Origin: Blastocatellia bacterium UBA7656
GTDB taxonomy: Bacteria > Acidobacteriota > Blastocatellia > UBA7656
Length of the DNA stretch: 63,523 nucleotides
Reading direction: 5' to 3'
Assembly (NCBI GenBank): GCA_002483445.1
Contig: DLHY01000043.1
Coordinates: 1-63,523, forward strand
The position numbers were made by a program, and so were the translations under genes. Positions 34,498 to 43,933 of the stretch are shown here, piece by piece; positions within the stretch are counted from its first letter, which is position 1, and each line of letters starts with the position of its first letter. The notes beneath the pieces were generated by a model. The model was not told where the DNA came from and made no database searches. It saw only the letters and a list, made by a program, of their open reading frames with translations.

Positions 34498-35283
34498 ATG
34501 AAAGAGCGACTGGACAAGCTGATGGTCGAACGGGGATTGGTCGAAAGCCGCGCTCGCGCTCAGGCTTTGATACTTGCGGGCAAGGTTTTAGTTCGCGAGC
34601 AGCGCATCGATAAACCCGGACAGGCAGTCGATGCGGATTCGGAAATACGCATCAAGGACGAGCCATTGAAATACGTCAGTCGCGGCGGGCTGAAGCTCGA
34701 AGCCGCGCTCAGGGAATTTCACATCGACCCTACGCGGAAGAACTGCATCGACATCGGAGCTTCGACCGGAGGATTTACAGATTGCCTGCTTCAACATGGC
34801 GCTGCCGTCGTTTGGGCCATCGATGTAGGTCACAATCAGATCGCGTGGCGACTCAGAAAGGATGTTCGCGTCGAAGTGATCGAGGGGCAGAATGCGCGCT
34901 ATCTCGAACCGGATCAGTTCCCCGCAAGATTCGATCTTGCGACAATAGATGTCGCGTTCATTTCTCTGAGCAAGATTTTTCCGGCTGTCGTCGGAGTTCT
35001 CGCTCAGGAGGCCGATTGCATCGCGCTCGTCAAGCCTCAGTTCGAAGTAGGTCACGGCGAAGTCGGAAAGAAAGGCATCGTCACCGATGCAGCGAAGCAT
35101 CGTCGCGTGCTGGTCGAGGTCAAACGCAGTGCGGCGGAAGTCGGGTTGAAAGCGATGGACGTGATTGCCTCGCCGATAGCGGGAGCGGAAGGCAACCGCG
35201 AATTTCTGATTCATCTGAAGCTCACCGAGAAGGCGGAAAACGAGCGGGTCGACGAGTTGATAGAAATCCTCACCCCGATATAA
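34498..35283 (+). CDS. tlyA: TlyA-family rRNA (cytidine-2'-O)-methyltransferase
   Basis: 261 residues: an S4 RNA-binding domain (RLDKLMVERGLVESRARAQALILAGKVLV, residues 4-65) followed by an FtsJ-like methyltransferase (DIGASTGGFTDCLLQHGA SAM motif; LATIDVAFISLSKIFP; LVKPQFEVGHGEVGKKGIV). TlyA proteins methylate 16S and 23S rRNA. Often linked to dxs/xseAB, as loosely here. Flanked on both sides by short-unit repeats. Confidence 0.93.
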   Translation: MKERLDKLMVERGLVESRARAQALILAGKVLVREQRIDKPGQAVDADSEIRIKDEPLKYVSRGGLKLEAALREFHIDPTRKNCIDIGASTGGFTDCLLQHGAAVVWAIDVGHNQIAWRLRKDVRVEVIEGQNARYLEPDQFPARFDLATIDVAFISLSKIFPAVVGVLAQEADCIALVKPQFEVGHGEVGKKGIVTDAAKHRRVLVEVKRSAAEVGLKAMDVIASPIAGAEGNREFLIHLKLTEKAENERVDELIEILTPI

Positions 35284-35338
35284 AGAATGCGGAATGCGGA
35301 GTTGATAAATTCCACACTCCGCACTCCGCATTCCGCCG
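35284..35338. repeat. Short-unit inverted repeat (AATGCGG type)
   Basis: GAATGCGGAATGCGGAGTT at 35285-35303 with the inverse CACTCCGCACTCCGCATTCC at 35315-35334. Same unit as the insertion in the kinase gene at 56.35 kb. Confidence 0.9.
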
Positions 35339-35421
35339 ACCACTGCTTGTGCGCAACCGATGGATGGATTAAATTACGTGTCGGATTGATATGCGCTGCG
35401 AGTTCGATGTAAGAGGCTCTG

Positions 35422-36594
35422 ATGCGGGCTGTCTTAACCTATCTTTCAGGTTTGAGAAAAGGCGACGCCGACCTGTTCGCCGATGAGCGGATAACGGTTG
35501 GCCGCGCGCCTGACAATCGCCTTGTCTTCAGTGACAGCGAGCGGCGCGTGTCGGCTCATCACGCCGAGATACGTCGCAACGGTTCGCAGTACGTCATTCG
35601 CGATCTGGGTTCGACCAACGGCACGATGATAAACGGTCGCCGCGTGGTCATCAGCGAGCTTCATCACGACGATCTCATAGAATTCGGAGCAGGCGGCCCG
35701 GTCGCCCGATTCGCTATCGAAAGCGATATGGATGTCACGCCGACTGAAGAAGTCATGATCCCCCAGGATATGAAGGCTGCGCTCGATACTTCGCCGCTCA
35801 TCATTCAGCAAAAAACGGCTGCGCCCGCGCGCTCCAACACGTGGCTGATACTTGCGGTGGTCGCATCGATGGTCATCGGCGCGATTGCCGGCGTAGTGCT
35901 TTCGGCGCGGCTGTCTACCAGTCGAGCGAGTTTTTCCGCCGTCGCCGAGCGCAACAGCCCCGCCGTCGTTTTCATTCGCACTGAGTTCGCTCTCATCGAT
36001 GCAAGCGGGCAGACTATGGCGACAGACGCGCGCAGCGGATCAGGATTCGTGGTTTCATCGAGCGGATTGATCGTCACCAATCGACACCTGATTCAGGACT
36101 GGGAATACAACGCGCCGCCGTCGGGGATGAGTGGAAGAACGACTAAGATCGAAGTGGTCTTTCCGGGCCGCAGGATCGAAGACGCTGTGATGGCGACGCT
36201 CTACAAACTTTCAGCGAGCAAGGATATCGATGTGGCGATTCTGAAGATCAATCCGCCGCCCGGTATGCCGGTGGTCGGAGGATTCGAGCCTGGGTACGAA
36301 GCCATCAATCAGGGCGAAGAGGTCGCTGTCATAGGCTATCCGCTCGGATTGGATTTGCTCGAAGACCGCATAGAGACTTCGCTCTCGACGGGAGTGGTTG
36401 GCCGGGTGAATCAGAATTTGATTCAACTCAATATGCGAGCCTATCGCGGCAACAGCGGCGGTCCGGCCCTCAACAACAGAGGCAAAGTGATCGGGATACT
36501 CACGTCCAACGTCGCATCAGCCGAAGACATAACCTTCTGCACGCCGATAGAATTTGCATTCAATCTCGTGAGAGACGAGCGCGAGATACGATAG
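35422..36594 (+). CDS. FHA-domain trypsin-like serine protease (membrane)
   Basis: 390 residues. An FHA phosphothreonine-binding domain at ~20-100 (ITVGRAPDNRLVFSDSERRVSAHHAEI; RDLGSTNGTMING), one membrane helix (~140-162, TWLILAVVASMVIGAIAGVVL) and a DegP/HtrA-like protease outside: TNRHLIQDW (His ~221), DIDVAILKI (Asp ~271) and YRGNSGGPALN (Ser ~344). A cytoplasmic phospho-sensor linked to an extracytoplasmic protease suggests Ser/Thr kinase control; a kinase is present at 54-57 kb, though the link is inference. No PDZ domain. Confidence 0.87.
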   Translation: MRAVLTYLSGLRKGDADLFADERITVGRAPDNRLVFSDSERRVSAHHAEIRRNGSQYVIRDLGSTNGTMINGRRVVISELHHDDLIEFGAGGPVARFAIESDMDVTPTEEVMIPQDMKAALDTSPLIIQQKTAAPARSNTWLILAVVASMVIGAIAGVVLSARLSTSRASFSAVAERNSPAVVFIRTEFALIDASGQTMATDARSGSGFVVSSSGLIVTNRHLIQDWEYNAPPSGMSGRTTKIEVVFPGRRIEDAVMATLYKLSASKDIDVAILKINPPPGMPVVGGFEPGYEAINQGEEVAVIGYPLGLDLLEDRIETSLSTGVVGRVNQNLIQLNMRAYRGNSGGPALNNRGKVIGILTSNVASAEDITFCTPIEFAFNLVRDEREIR

Positions 36595-36603
36595 AGGAGT
36601 CTG

Positions 36604-36678
36604 GTGGCGCAATGCGGTTAGATTGCGCGCCCTGAAAGCACCATATTTGGAGCTACGCAAGCTGACAGCTTGCGCCAC
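36604..36678. repeat. REP-like nested palindrome
   Basis: Outer arms GTGGCGCAA/TTGCGCCAC bracket the inner palindrome CGCAAGCTG-a-CAGCTTGCG (36656-36674). It ends 20 bp before the aminotransferase start. Confidence 0.85.
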
Positions 36679-36697
36679 TTTTCCAGGGGAGAAAATC

Positions 36698-37840
36698 ATG
36701 AGCGACACGGCGCAACCGGTAATGGAAAATCGCGACTACAAAACATTCAATCCGCCTGATCGACTGCTGCTCGGCCCCGGCCCAAGCCCTGTTGAAAAGC
36801 GTGTGCTTGAGGCTATGTCCCGCCCGCTCGTCGGGCATCTCGATCCGATTTTCCTTCAGTGCATGGATGATATTCAGGAACTCCTTCGCTACACGTTCGA
36901 GACACGCAATCGCGTGACCATTCCGATATCAGGCACCGGCAGCGCGGGTATGGAAGCCGCCCTCGTGAACGTCATCGAGCCGGACGACGAGGTGGTGGTC
37001 TGCATCAACGGCGTGTTCGGCGAAAGGATGCTCGATATAGTCTCTCGCGCAGGCGGCAAACCCATCGCGGTTCGCGCAGAGTGGGGACACGCGATAGACC
37101 CGAACAAAATCGAAGACGCCTTGAAATCATCCTCGGCGCGCGCCGTGTGTCTGGTTCACGCGGAAACTTCTACGGGCGTGCTTCAAAATCTCGCGGGGAT
37201 TTCCGATATGGCTCACAGTCGCGACGCGCTACTGGTAGTCGATGCGGTGACTTCGCTCGGAGGGCATTCGGTGGGAGTGGATCGCAATGGAATCGATGTC
37301 TGTTATTCAGGCACGCAGAAATGTCTGGGAGCGCCGCCGGGACTCGCGCCCGTCACTTTTTCCGAAAGGGCGATTGAGCGCGTCCGCAATCGCCGCACGA
37401 AAGTTCAAAGCTGGTATCTCGACATAACGATGGTCGAGCGATACTGGGGCGGCGAACGGACATATCATCACACTGCGCCGATCTCGATGAATTACGCGCT
37501 GCGCGAGGCATTGCTCATAGTTCATGAAGAAGGTCTTGAATCTCGCTGGCACAGGCACGAAATGAATCATCGCGCGCTGGTCGAAGGGATAGAAGCGATG
37601 GGGCTAAGGATGTTCGTCGCGCCTCGTGAGAGGCTGTGGAGTCTGAATGCGGTGGCTGTGCCTGAAGGGATCGATGATGCTCGCGTGCGCGCTCGGCTGC
37701 TCGAAGAAGACAACATCGAAATAGGCGGCGGACTGGGGCCGCTCAGAGGTCGCATATTTCGCATAGGGCTTATGGGATCAGGCAGCAGCAGTGAAAATGT
37801 TTCCAGAGTGCTTGATGCTTTGCGCCGCGCGCTCGACTGA
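36698..37840 (+). CDS. Class V aminotransferase (alanine/serine-glyoxylate type)
   Basis: 380 residues from the ATG at 36698 (GGGGAG upstream). PLP-enzyme motifs: LLLGPGPSPVEKRVLEAMSRPLVGHLDP, VDAVTSLGGHSVGVDRNGIDVCYSGTQKCLGAPPG with the Schiff-base Lys, and a C-terminal GGGLGPLRGRIFRIGLMG. Typical reaction is alanine or serine plus glyoxylate; purine-catabolic members also exist. Standalone, followed by a short-unit repeat and ppk1. Confidence 0.9.
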   Translation: MSDTAQPVMENRDYKTFNPPDRLLLGPGPSPVEKRVLEAMSRPLVGHLDPIFLQCMDDIQELLRYTFETRNRVTIPISGTGSAGMEAALVNVIEPDDEVVVCINGVFGERMLDIVSRAGGKPIAVRAEWGHAIDPNKIEDALKSSSARAVCLVHAETSTGVLQNLAGISDMAHSRDALLVVDAVTSLGGHSVGVDRNGIDVCYSGTQKCLGAPPGLAPVTFSERAIERVRNRRTKVQSWYLDITMVERYWGGERTYHHTAPISMNYALREALLIVHEEGLESRWHRHEMNHRALVEGIEAMGLRMFVAPRERLWSLNAVAVPEGIDDARVRARLLEEDNIEIGGGLGPLRGRIFRIGLMGSGSSSENVSRVLDALRRALD

Positions 37841-37845
37841 GAGTC

Positions 37846-37936
37846 CAGAGAGTCAGCGAGTCCAGGGAGTCTTGAGAGTCGGGATGCTCGAATCTTTTTC
37901 CTGACTCAAGACTCCAGACTCAAAACTCAAGACTCG
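37846..37936. repeat. Short-unit inverted repeat (GAGAGTCCA type)
   Basis: GAGTCCAGAGAGTCAGCGAG units on the left, GACTCAAGACTCCAGACTC units on the right. It fills the gap between the aminotransferase and ppk1 genes. Confidence 0.85.
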
Positions 37937-37953
37937 CCAGAGAAAGGTTCGCC

Positions 37954-40104
37954 ATGTCCGACGCATTAAAACAAATCATTCGCGAAGAAGGGAACCTCGC
38001 GCTTCCCACGACGCTTTATCTGCACACTCAACTTTTGTTCAACCGCGAGGTAAGCTGGCTTGAGTTCAACCGCCGCGTGCTGGAAGAAGCTCTCGACCCG
38101 TCGCAGCCGCTTCTGGAAAGACTCAAATTTCTTTCGATTTTTTCCACCAACCTCGACGAGTTTTTCATGATCCGCGTGTCGGGTCTCAAGGAACAGATCG
38201 AGCAGGAAATCTCCGACCTTTCGCCCGACGGGTTGACGGCGACTGCGCAGTTGAAACAGATCAACGCGCGATTGCTGCCGATGGTCGCCGAGCAGATGCG
38301 TTGCCTCAAGGAAGAAATCCTTCCGCAACTGAGCGAGTGCGGCATCATCATCACGCCTTATCGCGCGCTTCCGGATCGCGAGCGCCGCGCGCTCAACGAT
38401 TACTTCATGGAAAACGTCTTCCCAGTGCTTACGCCCCAGGCCGTCGATCCGAGCCATCCGTTTCCATACATCTCGAATCTGAGCCTCAACCTCGGCGTGA
38501 TGATAGAACCCGGACAGACGACCCTGCCGGGGCCGACATCGCGAATGACTCAACCGCGATTCGCCCGCGTCAAGGTTCCGCCCATCGTCCCCCGACTCGT
38601 CCCCATAGGCGATTCGGGAATGGAGTTCACATTCCTCGAAGACCTCATCGCGGCCAACGTTCACATACTCTTTGCCGGAATGCACGCGGGCGAGTCTCAC
38701 GTCTTTCGAGTCACCCGCGACGCTGACATAGAAATCCGCGAGGACGAAGCCAACGACCTGCTGCGAATGATGGAGATGGAACTTCGCAAACGCAGATTCG
38801 GCGCGGCGATTCGCCTGGAAGTTTCTTCTACGATGCCCGGCGAAATGGTGCGCTATCTCGCAGGCTCGCTCAATCTGACGGCAGAGGATGTCTACACCGT
38901 AGATGGGCCGCTCAACGCGCCCGACCTGATGGCTCTCTACCGCCTCGACAGGCCGGAACTCAAAGATCGACCGTTTACGCCTTCGATGCCCGCAGAGTTT
39001 CGCTCCGATGAGCCTGTATTCGATGTCATCCGTCGACAGGACGTGCTGGTTCATCATCCTTACAACTCGTTTTCGAGCGTGGTGGATTTCATCAGCACCG
39101 CCGCAATCGACCCGGATGTGCTGGCCATCAAGATGACGCTTTATCGAACTGGGCAGGATTCGCCAATCGTGCGCGCGCTCATCAATGCTACTGAGCGCGG
39201 CAAACAGGTGGCTGTGCTGGTGGAACTAAAAGCGCGCTTCGATGAAGAGAACAACATCGAGTGGGCGCGTCAGCTTGAGCGCGCGGGCGTCCACGTCGTC
39301 TATGGAGTGCTGGGGCTGAAGACTCACTGCAAGCTTGCGCTCGTGGTGCGCCGTGAATCGGGCGCGCTCCGCCGCTACATTCACATAGGCACGGGAAACT
39401 ACAACCCGACGACCGCCCGCATATACACAGACCTGGGACTCTTCACCGCCAATGACGCCATAGGAGCCGATGCCACGGATTTGTTCAATTACCTGACGGG
39501 GTTTTCGCGCCAGACTCAGTATCGCAAGCTGTTGGTCGCGCCGGTCAATCTGCGCGAGAAGATGACCGAATTGATCGAGCGCGAAATGGAACATTTCAAG
39601 GCGGGGCGCGAGGCTCGCATCATCGTCAAGGTCAACAGCCTGACAGACACAAAGATAATTCGCGCGCTTTACGGGGCGTCGCAGGCAGGCGTGCCTATCG
39701 AGTTGATCGTGCGCGGCATCTGTTCTCTTCGCCCCGGCGTCGAGGGGCTTTCCGACACGATCACGGTGACGAGCATAGTCGGGCGATTCCTCGAACACAG
39801 TCGCGTCTTTTATTTCGCAAACGGAGGAACGGAGGATATCTACGTCGGCAGCGCGGACTGGATGCTGAGAAATCTGGATCGAAGAGTCGAACTGATGACG
39901 CCCATCGAAGATGCGACGCTCAAACAGCATCTCAAGGAAATTCTCGAAGTGGGTCTTCGCGATAACGTCAAAGCGCGAAGGCTTACGCACGATGGCTCTT
40001 ATGTTCGCGTGCGCCCCGAAGCGGGAGAAGCCATAGTCGACAGTCAGGCGCACTTTCTCAGCTACTACAGTTCCAACTCATTCGAAGACACCCTGAATCC
40101 ATGA
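37954..40104 (+). CDS. ppk1: Polyphosphate kinase 1
   Basis: 716 residues. Polymerises ATP gamma-phosphate into polyphosphate. N-terminal LLFNREVSWLEFNRRVLEEA; the autophosphorylated His is in RRYIHIGTGNYNPTTARIYTDLG; the second conserved His is in IVGRFLEHSRVFYFANGG. Arg of IKMTLYRTG is also kept. Overlaps the next gene by 4 nt (ATGA). Confidence 0.96.
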   Translation: MSDALKQIIREEGNLALPTTLYLHTQLLFNREVSWLEFNRRVLEEALDPSQPLLERLKFLSIFSTNLDEFFMIRVSGLKEQIEQEISDLSPDGLTATAQLKQINARLLPMVAEQMRCLKEEILPQLSECGIIITPYRALPDRERRALNDYFMENVFPVLTPQAVDPSHPFPYISNLSLNLGVMIEPGQTTLPGPTSRMTQPRFARVKVPPIVPRLVPIGDSGMEFTFLEDLIAANVHILFAGMHAGESHVFRVTRDADIEIREDEANDLLRMMEMELRKRRFGAAIRLEVSSTMPGEMVRYLAGSLNLTAEDVYTVDGPLNAPDLMALYRLDRPELKDRPFTPSMPAEFRSDEPVFDVIRRQDVLVHHPYNSFSSVVDFISTAAIDPDVLAIKMTLYRTGQDSPIVRALINATERGKQVAVLVELKARFDEENNIEWARQLERAGVHVVYGVLGLKTHCKLALVVRRESGALRRYIHIGTGNYNPTTARIYTDLGLFTANDAIGADATDLFNYLTGFSRQTQYRKLLVAPVNLREKMTELIEREMEHFKAGREARIIVKVNSLTDTKIIRALYGASQAGVPIELIVRGICSLRPGVEGLSDTITVTSIVGRFLEHSRVFYFANGGTEDIYVGSADWMLRNLDRRVELMTPIEDATLKQHLKEILEVGLRDNVKARRLTHDGSYVRVRPEAGEAIVDSQAHFLSYYSSNSFEDTLNP

Positions 40105-40688
40105 GCGGCGACGCGGTAAGAACATTCTTATGCATCGAGATACCCGCTGCCATTCGCCAGCGCATCGAAGAGTTGCAGCGCACTCTTCGCTCTCTCGACG
40201 CTCAGGCAAGCTGGGTGCGCGGGCAGAATATTCATCTGACGTTGAAATTCCTGGGGGATGTCGAGCGCACTCGAATTGAAAAAGTGATCGAAGCCGTAAC
40301 GAGCGCAGCCCTTGAAATCAATCCATTTGAAATAGAAGTCGGCGGCGCGGGATGCTTCCCTTCTCCGCGGAGTCCGCGAGTGCTGTGGGTGGGACTTACG
40401 CGCCTGACGGACGAATTCAGACAACTTCACCGCATCGTTGAAACCAGTCTTGCGCATTCAGGCTTTGCGCGCGATGAGAAAAAGTTTTCGCCTCATCTGA
40501 CCATCGCTCGTTTGCGCTCTCCGCGAAACGCCGCGCTACTGGCCGAAAAACTGATCGCTACAGGATTTGAGCCTGAAAGTTTCACTGCCCGCGAAGTGAT
40601 GGTGATGCGAAGCGAACTCAGTCCGGGCGGATCGATCTACACGCCGCTGGCCGTAATCAAACTCGGCAACGCCAGTCAACCCGCGTAA
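40101..40688 (+). CDS. thpR: RNA 2',3'-cyclic phosphodiesterase
   Basis: 195 residues of the 2H phosphoesterase family. The two catalytic HxT motifs are HLTLKFLG (~43) and HLTIARLR (~132). FLCIEIPAAIRQRIEEL is the usual N-terminus. Hydrolyses 2',3'-cyclic ends of RNA. Translationally coupled to ppk1. Confidence 0.92.
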   Translation: MSGDAVRTFLCIEIPAAIRQRIEELQRTLRSLDAQASWVRGQNIHLTLKFLGDVERTRIEKVIEAVTSAALEINPFEIEVGGAGCFPSPRSPRVLWVGLTRLTDEFRQLHRIVETSLAHSGFARDEKKFSPHLTIARLRSPRNAALLAEKLIATGFEPESFTAREVMVMRSELSPGGSIYTPLAVIKLGNASQPA

Positions 40689-40734
40689 TGAATCTTTTGC
40701 AAACCTCGCCCGCTGATTGCAATACTATTGCCTT

Positions 40735-41232
40735 ATGCGCGTCAAAATCATCGCCGCAGTTTTGACCATCAGCGATTCCTGCTCGCGCGGCAAGCGCGTC
40801 GATGAGTCCGGCCCTGCTGTCAGAGCCGAGATAGAAAAACTCGGCGGCGAGGTCGTCGCCGCGGAAATAATCTCGGATGATCGCGATCTCATATCTTCAC
40901 GCCTTCGCCATCTGGCCGATGGCGGCGAGATAAATATAATCTTCACGACCGGCGGGACAGGTTTCGCTCCACGTGACAACACGCCTGAGGCCACGCGCGA
41001 TGTGATAGAGCGTGAAGCTCCGGGCCTCTCGGAGTTGATGCGATTGCGCAGTCTGGATTCGACTCCGCTTGCGCCGCTTTCGCGCGCCGTGTGTGGAATC
41101 CGCGGGCGGACTCTTATAGTCAATCTGCCGGGAAGCCGTCGCGGGGCGGTCGAAAATTTTACTGCTATCAGAAGTTCGCTGCCTCACGCCATCGGGTTGC
41201 TGACGGATCAATCGCCCAAGTGCGCAGGCTGA
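40735..41232 (+). CDS. MogA/MoaB-family molybdenum cofactor protein
   Basis: 165 residues. Binds molybdopterin and adenylylates it: AAVLTISDSCSRGKRVDESGP, the signature FTTGGTGFAPRDNTPEAT, and VNLPGSRRGAVENF. MogA and MoaB cannot be separated from sequence alone. The ATG at 40735 agrees with family starts. No other Mo-cofactor gene is nearby. Confidence 0.88.
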   Translation: MRVKIIAAVLTISDSCSRGKRVDESGPAVRAEIEKLGGEVVAAEIISDDRDLISSRLRHLADGGEINIIFTTGGTGFAPRDNTPEATRDVIEREAPGLSELMRLRSLDSTPLAPLSRAVCGIRGRTLIVNLPGSRRGAVENFTAIRSSLPHAIGLLTDQSPKCAG

Positions 41233-41248
41233 AATAACGGAGTTAAGG

Positions 41249-42205
41249 ATGACCGATCAACTTCTTTACGCGCTGGCCGCAGAAGGTCAGCTTCGATGCA
41301 CAGCCGCAGTCACGACCCGTTTGGTCGATGAAGCGTGTCGTCGTCATGGCGCTTTTCCGACGGCTTCCGCCGCGCTCGGACGCGCCCTGACGGGCGGGCT
41401 GCTGATGGGGGCGGGAGCGAAAGACCTCGAAAAAATCACGCTTCAGTTTCACTGCAATGGGCCTGTGGGAAACATAATCGTTCAGGCCGACCCGCACGGG
41501 AAAGTTCGCGGGTATGTGTCCAACCCGGCAGCCGATCAGATAAACGGCAACCCTCACGGCAAGCTCGACGTGCGAGCCATCGTCGGCGGTGGAATGCTTC
41601 ATGTGACACGCGACGCGGGTTTTGAAATAGGGTTGATGAAAGAACCCTACCGCGGCATGGTGCCGATAGTGTCGGGCGAGATAGGCGAAGACATAGCTTA
41701 CTATCTCGCCAAATCCGAGCAGATAAATTCCGCCGTGGGTCTCGGCGTGCTGGTGGAATTCGAAGACGGCACGAGGGAGGAATCTCTCTCTTCGGTCGAG
41801 ACCGCGCTTGAGCGCATGAGGGTTCGTACAGCGGGCGGTTTCATCATTCAGGTGATGCCGAGCGCGGAAGAAAACCTGATAGCGAAAATCGAGCAGACCA
41901 TCTCTCATGCCCCAGCTTCGACTGAAATGATCGCGGACGGGATGACGGCTGCCGAGATGCTGCAAACGCTTGTGGGCGATCTCGACCTTGTGACGCTCGA
42001 AGAGAAGGAGCCGCGCTTCGAGTGCCAGTGTTCGCCCTCGCGGGCAAGGCTGATAATCGCGGCGCTCGGTCGCGAGGAAATCGCAGACATGCTGGCGAAG
42101 GATGATGGCGCGGAGTTGATCTGTCATTTCTGCAACGCGACGTATAAGATCAGCGGCGATGAGTTGAAAAAAATGCTCGAAGAGGAAGGAGATGTTGGAG
42201 GTTAG
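41249..42205 (+). CDS. hslO: Hsp33 redox-regulated chaperonin
   Basis: 318 residues. The C-terminal zinc center is present as ECQC (~258-260) and CHFC (~292-295), the CxC...CxxC that forms disulfides upon oxidative activation. N-terminal body ADPHGKVRGYVSNPAAD and GGMLHVTRDAG is standard. The last residues (EEEGDVGG) border a GATGTTGGAGGTTA short-unit stretch. Confidence 0.95.
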   Translation: MTDQLLYALAAEGQLRCTAAVTTRLVDEACRRHGAFPTASAALGRALTGGLLMGAGAKDLEKITLQFHCNGPVGNIIVQADPHGKVRGYVSNPAADQINGNPHGKLDVRAIVGGGMLHVTRDAGFEIGLMKEPYRGMVPIVSGEIGEDIAYYLAKSEQINSAVGLGVLVEFEDGTREESLSSVETALERMRVRTAGGFIIQVMPSAEENLIAKIEQTISHAPASTEMIADGMTAAEMLQTLVGDLDLVTLEEKEPRFECQCSPSRARLIIAALGREEIADMLAKDDGAELICHFCNATYKISGDELKKMLEEEGDVGG

Positions 42206-42242
42206 ATGTCAGATGTTAGTCAGATTCGATGGCTGACTTCTT

Positions 42243-43064
42243 ATGGATGAATTCAAAGACAAGATAGCGATAGTGACAGGCGCGGCGTCAGGCATCGGGC
42301 GCGCGGTTGCTGAAGAGCTTGGCCGATGCAAATCGATAGTCACTCTCGCCGACATAAACGACGAAGGCGCGCGCCGGATCGCTGAAGGAATCAATTCAAC
42401 TGGCGGACGGGCGCGCGCCGTGCGGCTCGATGTCTCAAGCGCGGAAGACGTAGAAAAGCTCATCGATGAAACCGTCTCGGAGATGGGAAGGCTCGATTAT
42501 ATCTTCAATAACGCGGGCATAGGCGTCGGCGGCGAAGCTTATGAAATCGATCTCGAACACTGGCAAAGGATCATCGATATAAATCTCTGGGGAGTCGTTT
42601 ACGGAACGCAGGCCGCTTATCGAGTGATGGTAAAACAGGGATCGGGCCACATCGTCAATACGGCTTCGATTGCGGGGCTGATCGCATCTCCCGGCATGGC
42701 TCCTTATTCGATGACCAAGCACGCAGTCGTCGGGCTTTCGATGGCGATCAGGAATGAGGCCGCCAGTTTCGGAGTCAGAGTGAGCGCAGTTTGTCCGGGG
42801 TTCGTTCAGACAGGAATCTACGACGCGGGAACGGTCGTCAATATCAGCAAAGAAAAAATCAAGGAGAGCATTCCCTTCCGCCCTATAGAGGCCGACCGCG
42901 CGGCTGAGATCATCCTTCGCGGCGTCGGTCGCAACAAGGCGATCATCATTTTTCCGTTTTATGCTCGACTCTTTTGGTGGTTGAGTCGCATTCATCCCGG
43001 ATTGCTCTCTCCGCTTGTGCGCAAAACGATGAAGGATTTTCGCTCTTTGCGCACGAAGCCCTGA
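42243..43064 (+). CDS. Short-chain dehydrogenase/reductase
   Basis: 273 residues, classical SDR: cofactor motif TGAASGIG (~12-19), NNAG (~90), catalytic Ser in NTASIAG and Tyr-Lys in YSMTKHA (~157-161), then CPGFVQTGIYD. Asp at ADIND after the second strand favours NAD(H). Substrate unknown; the C-terminal amphipathic segment FYARLFWWLSRIHPGLLSPL suggests a membrane-bound or lipid-type substrate. Confidence 0.9.
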   Translation: MDEFKDKIAIVTGAASGIGRAVAEELGRCKSIVTLADINDEGARRIAEGINSTGGRARAVRLDVSSAEDVEKLIDETVSEMGRLDYIFNNAGIGVGGEAYEIDLEHWQRIIDINLWGVVYGTQAAYRVMVKQGSGHIVNTASIAGLIASPGMAPYSMTKHAVVGLSMAIRNEAASFGVRVSAVCPGFVQTGIYDAGTVVNISKEKIKESIPFRPIEADRAAEIILRGVGRNKAIIIFPFYARLFWWLSRIHPGLLSPLVRKTMKDFRSLRTKP

Positions 43065-43450
43065 ATCACTGGCATATCCAGCCAAGCGAAAAATAATGTG
43101 GCGATTGCAGACAAGGTGTGGATTGTCGGGCCATTATGCCTCACCTCTCGTCCCCAGTCGCTGTTGCTTTATTCCTCGACTCGCTCCTGTTGCCCTGCGG
43201 ACTGGCCGAATCGAATCGAAAATAATTCCTGAAATCGAACCTGTCATTACCCGTATGGGGCTTCGCCTCGAAATCACTTCGCGGGCATAGGGCTTGCACC
43301 TGTATTCCTGCCGTCAATGTCTGATGGTATGGATAGCGGCTTGCGCCTCCGGCAAACGCATCCATCGGCCTCGGCAATTCGATTCGAGTTTCAGTTGCGA
43401 ATGCCGTAACAACATACTGATCTTTGCTGTCAGAGTGGCGACTCAGGGAC
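43065..43450. other. Intergenic region
   Basis: About 385 bp ahead of the chemosensory-type genes. No gene, clear promoter or repeat can be supported. Confidence 0.5.
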
Positions 43451-43852
43451 ATGAGAGTTCTTATGACAACACCTAAAAAGATTCTCGTCGTCGATGATGA
43501 CCGCTTGATGAGAATGATGCTCAATATGATGCTGACGCGAGCAGGTTACGAAGTGCTATCGGCGGAAAATGGGCGAAGCGCGATTGAAAAGGCCTCGTTG
43601 GAAAAACCCGATCTGGTGCTGACCGACGGCCTGATGCCCGACATGCATGGGCTGATTGTCTGCAAAACCATCAAGGGTCTCGCGTCGCCGCCCAAAGTCG
43701 TGCTGCTGACGGCAAACAAGACAGAGATGAAAAAAGCAGAGACGTGCGCCCCTGATGATGTTTTAATGAAGCCTGTAAGGTCAGCCGTGTTGATCGACTG
43801 CATCGAAAGGCTGCTTTCCGATGCCTGTCAGTTTGCAGAGTTCGGATCATAA
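43451..43852 (+). CDS. CheY-like response regulator
   Basis: 133 residues of receiver only: KILVVDDDRLM, phospho-acceptor Asp59 in LVLTDGLMPDMHG, Thr in VVLLTANKTE and Lys in DVLMKPVRSA. Two ATGs (43451, 43463) are possible. Precedes a CheC-like gene and a large hybrid kinase, so it probably works with them. Confidence 0.9.
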   Translation: MRVLMTTPKKILVVDDDRLMRMMLNMMLTRAGYEVLSAENGRSAIEKASLEKPDLVLTDGLMPDMHGLIVCKTIKGLASPPKVVLLTANKTEMKKAETCAPDDVLMKPVRSAVLIDCIERLLSDACQFAEFGS

Positions 43853-43933
43853 CCGAACGGATGAAATGAGGTGAAGGAGATCGCTCGCGTTCAAGCATCA
43901 ATACGGCGACGAATTTTCGCGTGACAGAATTAT

